Source: UBA5429 sp942493315 (lineage in GTDB: Bacteria > Bacteroidota > Bacteroidia > Bacteroidales > WCHB1-69). Taken from it: 64,000 nucleotides of DNA. A model generated the notes under the pieces. That model was given only the letters and a program-made list of their open reading frames with translations. It ran no database searches and was not told where the DNA came from. The stretch spans positions 806,001 to 870,000 of the forward strand of contig OW818690.1 in the NCBI GenBank assembly GCA_942493315.1, written 5' to 3'. A program made the position numbers and the translations under genes. Below are positions 8,324-16,743 of this stretch, piece after piece; the first letter of the stretch is position 1; the number at the start of each line of letters is the position of its first letter.

Positions 8324-10573
8324 GTATTGGTCTAGGTATTGACCCGTGATTGAATTAGAACATCTTACTAATGCTTCAGGAGTTCCTTGAAATAATAATT
8401 CTCCTCCTCTCTTACCCCCTTCCGGACCCAAATCAATAATCCAATCCGCAAATTTAATAATGTCCAAATTGTGTTCAATGATCACTACTGTATTATTTTT
8501 ATTCACTAAATTTTTAATAATTCTGTAAAAATTATCAATATCTGACATGTGCAATCCGGTTGTTGGTTCATCCATGATATAAATATTCCCCTCCTTTTTT
8601 AATTCTGTGGCTATTTTTAGTCTTTGAGATTCCCCGCCTGATAGTGAACTTAAAGATTGACCCAATTTTAAATATCCTAATCCAACATCCTGTAAAAGAG
8701 ATAAGTGAGATTTAATTTTCGGGGAATTAAAAAAATCAAAAGCTTGATTGACATTCATATCTAAAACGTCAGCTATATTTTTCCCCAAAACTTTATATTC
8801 CAGAACGTCTGAATGATATCTTTTTCCTTCACATTCATCACATACTGTTTTTACAGAATCCAGAAAATGGAGTTCAAAAGTTAATACTCCCTGTCCATTA
8901 CATTTCGGACATGCCCCTTTCGAATTAAAACTGAAAAGTGAGGGATCACTATTTGTTTTGGTAGCAAACTCTTTTCGAATCAAATCAAAAACTCCCATAT
9001 AGGTGACTGCATTAGCTCTTGAAGTTTTTCCAATTGGAGATTGATCAATCACGATTGCTTCAGGATGCTCTTTTACAAAACATTCATGGATCAAACTACT
9101 CTTGCCACTGCCCGCAACTCCTGTTATACAAGTTAAGACTCCTTTTGGAATTTTTACATTTACATTTTTAAGATTATGGGCATTTGCATTTTTAATTTCA
9201 AAGAAGGTATTGGATTCTTTCCTTTGGAAAAAAGGTCTTTTAACTTTATCTAAAAATTGAGCAGTTATACTTTTAGATTGTTTTAATCCTTCAAAAGGAC
9301 CATTATAAACCACCAAACCTCCCTGTTTTCCGGCTTGAGGACCCAAATCGACAATCCAGTCTGCTGCCCTTATAATATCTGGATCATGTTCTACAACAAA
9401 AACAGAATTACCATGCTCTTTTAAACGATTTAAGATTATTAATAAATTATCTGTATCTCTGGGATGCAAACCAATAGAGGGCTCATCTAAAACATATAAA
9501 AGATCAACTAAATTGCAATCAAGTTGTTTGGACATTTTTACTCTTTGTGATTCTCCACCTGATAAACTTCCTACAGCTCGATCTAATGACAAATAACCAA
9601 CACCGATTTCAATCAATTGTTGTATTAAATATTTGGCTTTTCTCAAAATGGGTGTTGATATCTCATCGTGTATTTGTTCTACAAATGGAAGTACATCAAA
9701 CAACTCTTTCTGACAAAGATCATCTATAGAAACTCCCAGAATTTTGACACTTCTGGCTCTTTCATTGATTCGTGTTCCATTACAATACTCACAAATCTTA
9801 TAGGTGAAATATTTTGTATAACTATTTTTTTCATCCTCTGAACTTTCATCATCGGCTCTGTTAGAAACAGCCTTTTCCAATTTTCGGGCAAGACCTTCAA
9901 AATTTCTGTTATAAGATAATTTTTCTTTAGCTCCCTCAACAGCAAAAGGTTCGGAATACAATAAAAAATGAAGTTCCTCTTCAGAATATTGATCTAATGG
10001 TTTGTCAATATCTAAAATACCTAAACTGATCAATTCTTTCCATAAAAAACCACCCACTTTATAATGAGGATGTGTGATAGCTCCCTCTTTAATTGATTTC
10101 TCCTTTTCTAAAAAAAGATCTATATCAATTTTAATTTGTTTTCCTAATCCGCTACAGTGAGGACACATTCCTTCTGGATGATTAAATGAAAAATAAAAAG
10201 AAGGACCAATAAATGGTTTTCCAATTCGGGAGTATAGCAATCTTAAATAGGTATTAATTTCAGTGGCTGTTCCTACTGTGCTTCTTAGATTATTCCCCAT
10301 CCTTTTTTGATCAATCACAATGGCTGTGGATAAATTTAAAATCTCATCCACATCTGGCCTTGAAAGTTTTGGCATACGGGTTCTTGCAAAAGTTGAAAAT
10401 GTTTCCACCAACTGTCTTTGTGCTTCAGTGTACAATGTATCAAACAGTAATGACGATTTTCCGGAACCCGAAACTCCCGTGAATACCACTAATTGGTGTT
10501 TTGGAATCTCAATATCCAGATTTTTTAAATTGTTGGTGTGTGCATTTTTGATGATAATGGTTTCTGTTTTCAT
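8318..10573 (-). CDS. Short UvrA paralogue (UvrA2-like tandem ABC ATPase)
   Basis: The protein has 751 residues, against about 940 for canonical UvrA. Two ABC modules are visible. The first has Walker A GVSGSGKSSLLFDTL (near residue 33) and signature LSGGESQRVKMSKQL. The second has Walker A GVAGSGKSSLIHECF and signature LSGGESQRLKIATEL. Cys motifs CPHCSGLGKQ, CEYCNGTRI and CPKCNGQG...CDECEGKRY are present. The shorter length fits UvrA2/DrrC-type paralogues, which lack the UvrB-binding insertion and are linked to tolerance of DNA-binding drugs rather than to core excision repair. An AraC-type regulator lies 106 bp upstream on the same strand, which suggests inducible expression. The assignment to the paralogue class is inferred from length and the missing region. 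Confidence 0.85.
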   Translation of the reverse strand: MKTETIIIKNAHTNNLKNLDIEIPKHQLVVFTGVSGSGKSSLLFDTLYTEAQRQLVETFSTFARTRMPKLSRPDVDEILNLSTAIVIDQKRMGNNLRSTVGTATEINTYLRLLYSRIGKPFIGPSFYFSFNHPEGMCPHCSGLGKQIKIDIDLFLEKEKSIKEGAITHPHYKVGGFLWKELISLGILDIDKPLDQYSEEELHFLLYSEPFAVEGAKEKLSYNRNFEGLARKLEKAVSNRADDESSEDEKNSYTKYFTYKICEYCNGTRINERARSVKILGVSIDDLCQKELFDVLPFVEQIHDEISTPILRKAKYLIQQLIEIGVGYLSLDRAVGSLSGGESQRVKMSKQLDCNLVDLLYVLDEPSIGLHPRDTDNLLIILNRLKEHGNSVFVVEHDPDIIRAADWIVDLGPQAGKQGGLVVYNGPFEGLKQSKSITAQFLDKVKRPFFQRKESNTFFEIKNANAHNLKNVNVKIPKGVLTCITGVAGSGKSSLIHECFVKEHPEAIVIDQSPIGKTSRANAVTYMGVFDLIRKEFATKTNSDPSLFSFNSKGACPKCNGQGVLTFELHFLDSVKTVCDECEGKRYHSDVLEYKVLGKNIADVLDMNVNQAFDFFNSPKIKSHLSLLQDVGLGYLKLGQSLSSLSGGESQRLKIATELKKEGNIYIMDEPTTGLHMSDIDNFYRIIKNLVNKNNTVVIIEHNLDIIKFADWIIDLGPEGGKRGGELLFQGTPEALVRCSNSITGQYLDQYL

Positions 10574-10679
10574 TTATAAATATCTTTATATTAAATAGAT
10601 AAATAACTTTTTTTGTTTTACAAAACTATAACTGAAAGATCAAAGTAAATTGTAAAAAACAGACAAAATGAATAGCAAA

Positions 10680-11495
10680 TCAACATTTTTCTTCATCACT
10701 ATTGTAATGAGGATATCTTTTTTGAAACTCTTTTGGAGTATATCCAGTATAGGATTTAAATTCATGGATAAAATGAGATTGATCAAAATAGCCGTTTTTA
10801 TAGGCACATTCCGTTAAATTAACCATTTTAGATCCTCCAAATTGATGAAGAACTTCTTGAAAACGAATTAACTTGATCATCTGTTTCGTGCTTTTTCCTA
10901 AATATTGAGAAAACTTACGTTCTACTGTTTTAGTCGTTGTGTTTAATTTTTGGGATAGGGCTATTGGATTGGTTTGACCACCTGTTTTTTTAATTAGATC
11001 TAATCCCTTTTCTAAAAACAGATGATCATGTAAAACAATTGGAGTAAACCGTTGTATCAGAAATTGTTCTATTACTTGTATTCTCTCTTGAATTGTTTTT
11101 TTGACATACAACAGTTCCTCCACTTTTTCAATTTCAGACTTGTAAACATCCATTAAATCAATACTTTGATTTTCAATCTCTGATAATGAAAAATCAAAAA
11201 AATAACTGGCTCCTATAGTGTAAAAACTAATAAAAACAACACCTGTTTCTCCATGAGTGGAAACATCAGAATAGGAATGACTTAGTCCACTGATAATGGA
11301 TCTGGGTTGCTTTTTACCATTTTGATTAAAATCTAATACTACAAATGGATTTTTATAATGAAACATGATTTGAATACTGTCAGTAGGAATGACCCGCTCT
11401 ATCACATCTGCTTCATGAAAGTCAGATTCCATAAAACAATAGTTTTTGATATAATTTTTCAAAAATCCGGATGGTTCAACAAACTGAAATCTCAT
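10680..11495 (-). CDS. AraC-family transcriptional regulator
   Basis: This 271-residue protein has an N-terminal ligand-sensing-type domain (MRFQFVEPSGFLKNYIKNY..., DUF6597-like) and a C-terminal AraC DNA-binding domain. The second helix-turn-helix reads NLTECAYKNGYFDQSHFIHEFKSYTGYTPKEFQKRYP, the AraC family signature. It lies just upstream of the UvrA-like gene in the same direction and is the obvious candidate regulator. The C-terminus (SDEEKC) is short. Its ligand is unknown. Confidence 0.88.
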   Translation of the reverse strand: MRFQFVEPSGFLKNYIKNYCFMESDFHEADVIERVIPTDSIQIMFHYKNPFVVLDFNQNGKKQPRSIISGLSHSYSDVSTHGETGVVFISFYTIGASYFFDFSLSEIENQSIDLMDVYKSEIEKVEELLYVKKTIQERIQVIEQFLIQRFTPIVLHDHLFLEKGLDLIKKTGGQTNPIALSQKLNTTTKTVERKFSQYLGKSTKQMIKLIRFQEVLHQFGGSKMVNLTECAYKNGYFDQSHFIHEFKSYTGYTPKEFQKRYPHYNSDEEKC

Positions 11496-11509
11496 TTTAT
11501 ATATTTGTG

Positions 11510-11517
11510 CAAAAATA
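11510..11517 (-). promoter_or_regulatory. -7 box of the AraC-type gene
   Basis: Minus-strand TATTTTTG lies 15 bp from the ATG. No TTG element is seen at standard spacing. Confidence 0.5.
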
Positions 11518-11534
11518 ACAAATTTTATTAGGTT

Positions 11535-11660
11535 TTTTACCTTTTACCTCTTACTTCTTACCTTTTACTTCTTACTTCTTACTTCTTACTTCTTACTTCT
11601 TACCTTTTACTTCTTACCTCTTACTTCTTACCTTTTACTTCTTACCTCTTACTTCTTATC
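11535..11660. repeat. Low-complexity TTACTTCTTACC-type repeat
   Basis: About a dozen degenerate 9-10-bp units (TTACTTC, TTACCTC, TTACCTTT) fill the gap before the T9SS plug gene. The same word recurs at 23321-23403. Confidence 0.85.
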
Positions 11661-11680
11661 TTTAATCTCTTATTTTTTCA

Positions 11681-11688
11681 TACCTTTG
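11681..11688 (+). promoter_or_regulatory. -7 box of the plug gene
   Basis: TACCTTTG lies 18 bp upstream of the ATG at 11706, directly after the low-complexity repeat, which would occupy the -33 region. Confidence 0.55.
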
Positions 11689-11705
11689 CATTCTAATTTC
11701 ATTTT

Positions 11706-12980
11706 ATGAAAAGAATATTCCAGTTTTTCTTGATTATCATAGCCTGTCTGGAGCTCTCCGGACAAAACTACCCCAATATTCTTCCCGAAAACAATATTTT
11801 TGATGAAGCAATTAAAAGTGTAAAAGTTACAGTTGCGGGTCAGGAACTAGGGCAACCTATTATCAAATTAAATTCAGGAAATCAGCTCCAATTGGTCTTT
11901 GATGATTTGGATCAGAAAGACCGTTACCTGAAATATACGCTGATCCATTGTAGCCATGACTGGAAATTTTCCCCCTTAAATCCTATTGAGTATATTGATG
12001 GCTTTTTGGAAGATGAGATTAAAGATTATTCGAACGGATTTAATACCATACAACACTATACCCAATATTCATTGTTGTTTCCCAATGATATGTTAAAATT
12101 AACAAAATCAGGAAATTATATATTATTTGTTTACGATACCACTCCTGATAATCCCATTTTAACGAGACGTATTATGGTGGAAGAACCTGTTTCTGCCGGT
12201 ATCTCCGGTGTTGTCCAAAATGCTGTGGATCTGAATTATAAAGAAACAAAACAACAAGTTGACTTTACAGTCTTTTCTTCAGGATATGCCATTAGAAATC
12301 CATCTATTTATTTGCATGCAACCATTTTACAAAATAGTAGATGGGATAATGCTATTCAGGGACTTACTTACCGATCATTAAAACCTGGTGAGTTTAGTTT
12401 CTATTTCGATAATTTGAATAGCAATCTTTTTTTTGGTGGTGCTGAATTTAGAACTTTTGATCATAGAACATTAAGAAATTTATCTGACAGAATAGTTTCC
12501 ATCAATTTTGAAAATCAATTGAATCAGGCTTATGTTATGGAGGATATGGCCAGACCTTTTGGGGCTTATGAAACAAATACAACATTAAAAGGAGCTTGTT
12601 ATTGGGCAAACTACGATTTTGACAGTGAAATTTCAGAAGATTATGTCTTGACTCACTTCTCTCTGAGATGTGATTTTAAAGTGAGTGGGGGTGATCTATA
12701 TGTTTTTGGAGAATTAACGGATTGGAGAATCATTCCTGATGCAAAATTAGAGTATAATGAGGAAACAAAATATTGGGAAACATCCCTTTATATTAAACAA
12801 GGATTTTATAATTATCAATATGTTTATGTTCCCAAAGGATCTAAACAGATTGACGAAACGTATATTGAAGGTTCTCACTGGCAAACAAAAAATGATTATA
12901 CTATCCTCATCTACCTTCAGGAAGAGGGAACCTCTTATGATAAATTAATTGGAAGTACCATCTTAACCATACAAAAATGA
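11706..12980 (+). CDS. T9SS plug protein (DUF5103)
   Basis: This 424-residue protein has a signal peptide ending near LSGQ (residue 20). It contains the DUF5103 hallmarks LIHCSHDWKFSPLNPIEYIDGF near residues 80-100 and, in the C-terminal half, VFGELTDWRI and FYNYQYVYV, an immunoglobulin/carbohydrate-binding-like fold. Such proteins close the periplasmic side of the SprA translocon in the type IX secretion system. This fits the other T9SS genes in the window. The ROK kinase gene follows with a 4-bp ATGA overlap, so translation may be coupled, though the two functions are unrelated. Confidence 0.85.
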   Translation: MKRIFQFFLIIIACLELSGQNYPNILPENNIFDEAIKSVKVTVAGQELGQPIIKLNSGNQLQLVFDDLDQKDRYLKYTLIHCSHDWKFSPLNPIEYIDGFLEDEIKDYSNGFNTIQHYTQYSLLFPNDMLKLTKSGNYILFVYDTTPDNPILTRRIMVEEPVSAGISGVVQNAVDLNYKETKQQVDFTVFSSGYAIRNPSIYLHATILQNSRWDNAIQGLTYRSLKPGEFSFYFDNLNSNLFFGGAEFRTFDHRTLRNLSDRIVSINFENQLNQAYVMEDMARPFGAYETNTTLKGACYWANYDFDSEISEDYVLTHFSLRCDFKVSGGDLYVFGELTDWRIIPDAKLEYNEETKYWETSLYIKQGFYNYQYVYVPKGSKQIDETYIEGSHWQTKNDYTILIYLQEEGTSYDKLIGSTILTIQK

Positions 12981-13918
12981 ACCATCTATTCTCAATCGGA
13001 ATCGATATTGGAGGAACCAATACCGATATTGGTCTTGTAAATGAACAAGGCGTAGTTGTTAAAAAGCAAAATTTAAAAACTTTACAATATTCAGATCCTC
13101 AGTTATTTGTTGCTGATTTGGTTAAAGCAATTCACATTTTAGTACAAGATCTTAATCCAGCTTCTATTACAGGTGTTGGCATTGGTGCTCCGGCAGCTAA
13201 TTACTATACCGGAAGTATTGAAAATGCAACTAATCTAAATATGAAAGGAATTATTCCACTTCGGGATATGATTCATCAACAGTTTCCTTATCCAGTTGTT
13301 CTAACAAATGATGCTAATGCTGCTACTTATGGGGAGATGATCTATGGAGGTGCAAAAGAAATGAAAAACTTCATGATGTTTACTTTAGGCACTGGTGTAG
13401 GTACCGGAATAGTAATAGATGGAAAGCTAGTATATGGTCACGATGGGTTAGCCGGAGAAATGGGTCATGCTATTTTGATTCCTGAAGGAAGACCGTGCGG
13501 TTGTGGAAACAAAGGATGCCTTGAAAAATACACATCTTCCAGTGGTATTGTATGGAATTGTCTTGAATTGATGCCTCAATATCCGGATAGTATTCTTACA
13601 AAAGATGTTTTTCATGGAATGACAGGTAAAAATGTAGCAGATGCTGCAAATTTAGGTGATCCTTTAGCTATTGCAACTTATGAAAGAACAGGTTATCTTT
13701 TGGGTATTGCATTGGCCAATGCAGTCACTTTTTCCTCTCCTGAAGCGATATTCCTGATGGGTGGCCCTATTCAGGCCGGTAATGTATTCTTAGATCCTAT
13801 TAAAAGATCCTTTTTAAAACATAAACTTTTTATTTATAACAGGGATATTCCTATTCTTTTATCTTCGTTACCCGAAAATAGTGTTGCTATCCTGGGTGCT
13901 GCCGCTTTAACAAGATAA
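12977..13918 (+). CDS. ROK-family sugar kinase (glucokinase-like)
   Basis: The 313 residues begin with the phosphate-binding loop IGIDIGGTNTDIGLV. The ROK signature includes NDANAATYGEMIYG, LGTGVGTGIVIDG and the zinc motif CGCGNKGCLE (about residues 174-183), preceded by GEMGHAIL with the metal-binding His. ROK kinases phosphorylate hexoses such as glucose or N-acetylmannosamine; the substrate cannot be fixed from sequence. No helix-turn-helix precedes the kinase domain, so it is an enzyme and not a ROK repressor. Its TAA directly abuts the stop codon of convergent coaE. Confidence 0.9.
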   Translation: MNHLFSIGIDIGGTNTDIGLVNEQGVVVKKQNLKTLQYSDPQLFVADLVKAIHILVQDLNPASITGVGIGAPAANYYTGSIENATNLNMKGIIPLRDMIHQQFPYPVVLTNDANAATYGEMIYGGAKEMKNFMMFTLGTGVGTGIVIDGKLVYGHDGLAGEMGHAILIPEGRPCGCGNKGCLEKYTSSSGIVWNCLELMPQYPDSILTKDVFHGMTGKNVADAANLGDPLAIATYERTGYLLGIALANAVTFSSPEAIFLMGGPIQAGNVFLDPIKRSFLKHKLFIYNRDIPILLSSLPENSVAILGAAALTR

Positions 13919-14443
13919 TCAGTTATTTAGTAGTACCAGATCGGCACGTTTACATTTCTCTTCTTGTGAAATTTGTGCTTCAATTCTTTTCATAATCTCC
14001 TCATCTTTAAGGTGGGGAGATCTTTTTTTGATCCGTTCAATCCGAACCTGTAGGGGTGCATCAACGACAATTATTTTATCAAAAAACCCTTCTAAATGAG
14101 CTTCAAAGATTATGGCACTTTCCATCATGACAGTTGGCGTTTTCTGATCTAAACACCATTGATTAAATTGATGTAAAATAATGGGATGAATCAGTCGGTT
14201 AATCCACTCCAATGCTTCTGCATCTGAAAAAACTAAAGTTGCAAGTTTGGTAAAATCGATCTGTTGATTAGTAAATACAGATGTGCCAAATTTGGCCTTG
14301 ATTTGTAGCAAAACTATCGGGTCCGAATAAAGTTTTTTGGCTTCTTCATCTGCATAAAATACAGGAATTCCCATTTCGATGAAATGTTTGGAAAGATAGG
14401 TTTTCCCGGTGCCAATTCCTCCTGTTAAGGCAATTTTTAACAT
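13919..14443 (-). CDS. coaE: Dephospho-CoA kinase
   Basis: The 174 residues contain P-loop LTGGIGTGKTYLSKHF at the N-terminus, then the acceptor-binding region FYADEEAKKLY and the helical IHPIILHQF segment, as in CoaE. The enzyme makes CoA from dephospho-CoA and ATP, the last step of CoA synthesis. It is about 20-30 residues shorter than usual: the protein stops soon after RADLVLLNN, where most homologues continue with a final helix. Its stop codon abuts that of the convergent ROK gene. It is the last gene of the minus-strand nusB operon. Confidence 0.92.
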   Translation of the reverse strand: MLKIALTGGIGTGKTYLSKHFIEMGIPVFYADEEAKKLYSDPIVLLQIKAKFGTSVFTNQQIDFTKLATLVFSDAEALEWINRLIHPIILHQFNQWCLDQKTPTVMMESAIIFEAHLEGFFDKIIVVDAPLQVRIERIKKRSPHLKDEEIMKRIEAQISQEEKCKRADLVLLNN

Positions 14444-14448
14444 GGATG

Positions 14449-14874
14449 TTATTTCATATAAATCGTCAAAGATTCCGGTTTTTCAATCTCTAAAAATGCA
14501 GATCCAAAATAACCGGTGTCTCGAATATAATCAGATAATTCCTTTTTAGAAAATGAATACACATTTCTTTTCCCTTTCTTTTTAGTTAATTCTTTAACAG
14601 AAAGCTCAAGAAATGTGTATTTATCTGTAAAACTATGCTTTAAATAATTAAAACCTTTGGTTTTAAATGTTATTGTCACAATTGAATCAGATGAATTGAT
14701 CTGTTTGATTCCTTTAGGTAATTGAGTAAATTGAATCGTACACCCTACTGTTTGAACATACTCTTTTGAGAAGGTTATAATAAACCATCCCATAACAGCA
14801 ATTCCCAGACAAATCAGGAAAGTTCCTGAAGTGAGTTTGGAGTATTTCTTCTTTTCATCTTTTACCTCAGACAT
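14449..14874 (-). CDS. YbbR-like membrane-anchored protein, short form
   Basis: This 141-residue protein has one N-terminal transmembrane helix (about residues 17-36) after a lysine-rich cytoplasmic tail, then a small beta-rich domain (VTITFKTKGFNYLKHSF). Position between yajC and coaE is where Bacteroidota carry a YbbR-like gene, and one short repeat seems to be present. Typical YbbR proteins of this cluster are about twice as long with several repeats, so this copy looks reduced. The call rests on synteny and a weak domain resemblance. Confidence 0.6.
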   Translation of the reverse strand: MSEVKDEKKKYSKLTSGTFLICLGIAVMGWFIITFSKEYVQTVGCTIQFTQLPKGIKQINSSDSIVTITFKTKGFNYLKHSFTDKYTFLELSVKELTKKKGKRNVYSFSKKELSDYIRDTGYFGSAFLEIEKPESLTIYMK

Positions 14875-14880
14875 AAAGAT

Positions 14881-15210
14881 CTATTTTTTGGCATCATTAC
14901 CATCAACAGCAACCGCTGCTTTTTCAATGGTAACTTTTATTCCGTCAGAGATCTCAACGGTAAAAGTTGTGTCTTGTACATCTGTGATTTTACCATGAAT
15001 ACCACCAATTGTAACAACTTTATCTCCTTTTTTTAAATTTTCTCTGAATTGTTGAACCTGTTTTTGTTTCTTTTGTTGTGGACGAATCATAAAGAAATAG
15101 AAAACAACGATCATTAATCCTAAGAAGATTAACATTTGATAACCACCACCACTGGACTTACCATCAGCAGATTGTTGTTGGGCGAATAATAAAATGGATT
15201 GAATGTTCAT
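14881..15210 (-). CDS. yajC: Preprotein translocase subunit YajC
   Basis: The 109 residues contain one transmembrane segment (MLIFLGLMIVVFYFFMI) followed by the diagnostic RPQQKKQKQ and the GDKVVTIGGIHGKITDV domain, the YajC pattern. It is an accessory to SecDF-YidC at the inner membrane. It sits in the conserved cluster nusB-DUF1573-yajC-ybbR-coaE. Confidence 0.95.
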   Translation of the reverse strand: MNIQSILLFAQQQSADGKSSGGGYQMLIFLGLMIVVFYFFMIRPQQKKQKQVQQFRENLKKGDKVVTIGGIHGKITDVQDTTFTVEISDGIKVTIEKAAVAVDGNDAKK

Positions 15211-15229
15211 AATTGATATTTTTTTAAAA

Positions 15230-15682
15230 TTAAGGTCTTATTACGTTTGCTTTAACTGTTAATGCTGTATTTGCAGGATATGTATTAGCCGTGATCATCA
15301 CCTGATTTGAAACTTCTCCGTTTTTGGTTTTGGAATCAAAAGTGACTTTAATCTCTCCGGATTCACCCGGTGCAATAGGTTCTTTTGGTGGAGAAGATGT
15401 GGTACAACCACACGAAGTCTGAACATAAGTGATAATTAGATTTGATTTTCCTGTGTTTTTAAATTTAAAAGAGTAGGAAAGTCTCTCCCCTTGAATCACT
15501 TTCCCAAAATGATGGGTCACTGTTTCAAATGTCAAAACAGGCATCTTATCTGCAATTTTCTTATCGGTTCCTTCCGCTGTTACAGGATTTGAAATGATTT
15601 CCACTCCATATTGATCCTCTTTCTTATTTCCGCATGACCATAAAATGAGCACTCCTACTACGAGTATTGCAATTTTTTTCAT
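15230..15682 (-). CDS. DUF1573 lipoprotein
   Basis: The likely start is the ATG at 15682 (MKKIAILVVGVLILWSCGNKK), giving 150 residues; an upstream ATG at 15709 overlaps nusB. The lipobox LWSC gives a lipid-anchored Cys. The rest is an immunoglobulin/ASPM-like beta domain with the DUF1573 motifs FGKVIQGERLSYSFKFKN and VQTSCGCTTSSPPKEPIAPG. The role is unknown; the family is widespread in Bacteroidota and sits in this cluster. Confidence 0.88.
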   Translation of the reverse strand: MKKIAILVVGVLILWSCGNKKEDQYGVEIISNPVTAEGTDKKIADKMPVLTFETVTHHFGKVIQGERLSYSFKFKNTGKSNLIITYVQTSCGCTTSSPPKEPIAPGESGEIKVTFDSKTKNGEVSNQVMITANTYPANTALTVKANVIRP

Positions 15683-15692
15683 CTTCTTTTTA

Positions 15693-16640
15693 TTAATTAA
15701 TGAGTCCACGCCCCATTTTGTTTAATTTTCCTTCTTCTTTTAACATAATCACGATTTTATCCAATAAACCGTTGATAAATAATCCACTTTTAGCAGAACT
15801 GTACATTTTGGCCAATTCAATATATTCGTTGATAGTAACTTTAATTGGAATCTCCGGCATTTCGGTAAATTCACAAATAGCCATCTTCATTAAAATCATA
15901 TCTAAACCCATGATCCTCTCCAATTCCCAGTTTTGCAACTTTGATTCTATCATTTTGGAATAGGAATCACCATGGATTAATGTCTTTCTATATAAGGTTT
16001 TAAAAAAATCTACATCTTCCTTTGAATCTTTAAACAAAGGAGTAATTTTGTTATTTATCCCTTTAATTTCACTAAAATTAGAAATATTTTTGTAAACCAT
16101 CAATAAAGCTTCATTGTAATCATCAAACCAATGAACATTTTTTTCCTCTAAGAACCAATGAAGCATCTCACTTTGAGAAAACACATCCTCAATAATGGCC
16201 AAAACCAGTTTTTTATCCTCATCATAGCTTTTTGATGGATTTTCCATGTATTGAATATAAGCAGGACATTTTGCGATCTCCTGAAATATCTGTACAATAA
16301 AATCGGACTGGTCATTCCAATGAATGCTCAATTGATTCCATAGCTTATTCAATGTAATATTATCCTCAATTTGAGTAATTACAATATTGTCAACAAATTT
16401 GGTATTGGGATTCAAGTCTTCAAAAGTGGGATAAATTTTTCCTTTTAAATCTTCTTGTTTGTTTAAACGATTCCTTTTAAATTCAGGAAATATAGAAAAA
16501 AAATAGCAGAATAGCGTGTAACAACTTTCTATTGAAGCTGTTAATTTCTTTTCACCTTGATTAATATCCTCTTTAACATTTGCTTCAAATGCAAAAATAC
16601 CTTGCATCACCTTTGTCCTCAAATAACGTCTGCTTACCAT
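15693..16640 (-). CDS. nusB: Transcription antitermination factor NusB, extended Bacteroidota form
   Basis: The protein has 315 residues, about twice the proteobacterial NusB. The N-terminus MVSRRYLRTKVMQGIFAFEAN and the C-terminal helical domain (WELERIMGLDMILMKMAICEF...IPIKVTINEYIELAKMYSS) are NusB hallmarks. The extra middle region is normal for Bacteroidota. It takes part in rRNA antitermination through boxA RNA with NusE. It is the first gene of its operon, with a good -7 box 27 bp upstream. Confidence 0.92.
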   Translation of the reverse strand: MVSRRYLRTKVMQGIFAFEANVKEDINQGEKKLTASIESCYTLFCYFFSIFPEFKRNRLNKQEDLKGKIYPTFEDLNPNTKFVDNIVITQIEDNITLNKLWNQLSIHWNDQSDFIVQIFQEIAKCPAYIQYMENPSKSYDEDKKLVLAIIEDVFSQSEMLHWFLEEKNVHWFDDYNEALLMVYKNISNFSEIKGINNKITPLFKDSKEDVDFFKTLYRKTLIHGDSYSKMIESKLQNWELERIMGLDMILMKMAICEFTEMPEIPIKVTINEYIELAKMYSSAKSGLFINGLLDKIVIMLKEEGKLNKMGRGLIN

Positions 16641-16666
16641 TCTGTCGAATCAATTTTATAAGATTG

Positions 16667-16674
16667 CAAAATTA
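16667..16674 (-). promoter_or_regulatory. -7 box of the nusB operon
   Basis: Minus-strand TAATTTTG matches TAnnTTTG and lies 27 bp from the nusB ATG. Confidence 0.55.
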
Positions 16675-16743
16675 CACCAAATTTTCCAATTCTCGGAATC
16701 AATATGAAAGAACTTTTCTTTTTATCTAATAATGAGATCAATA

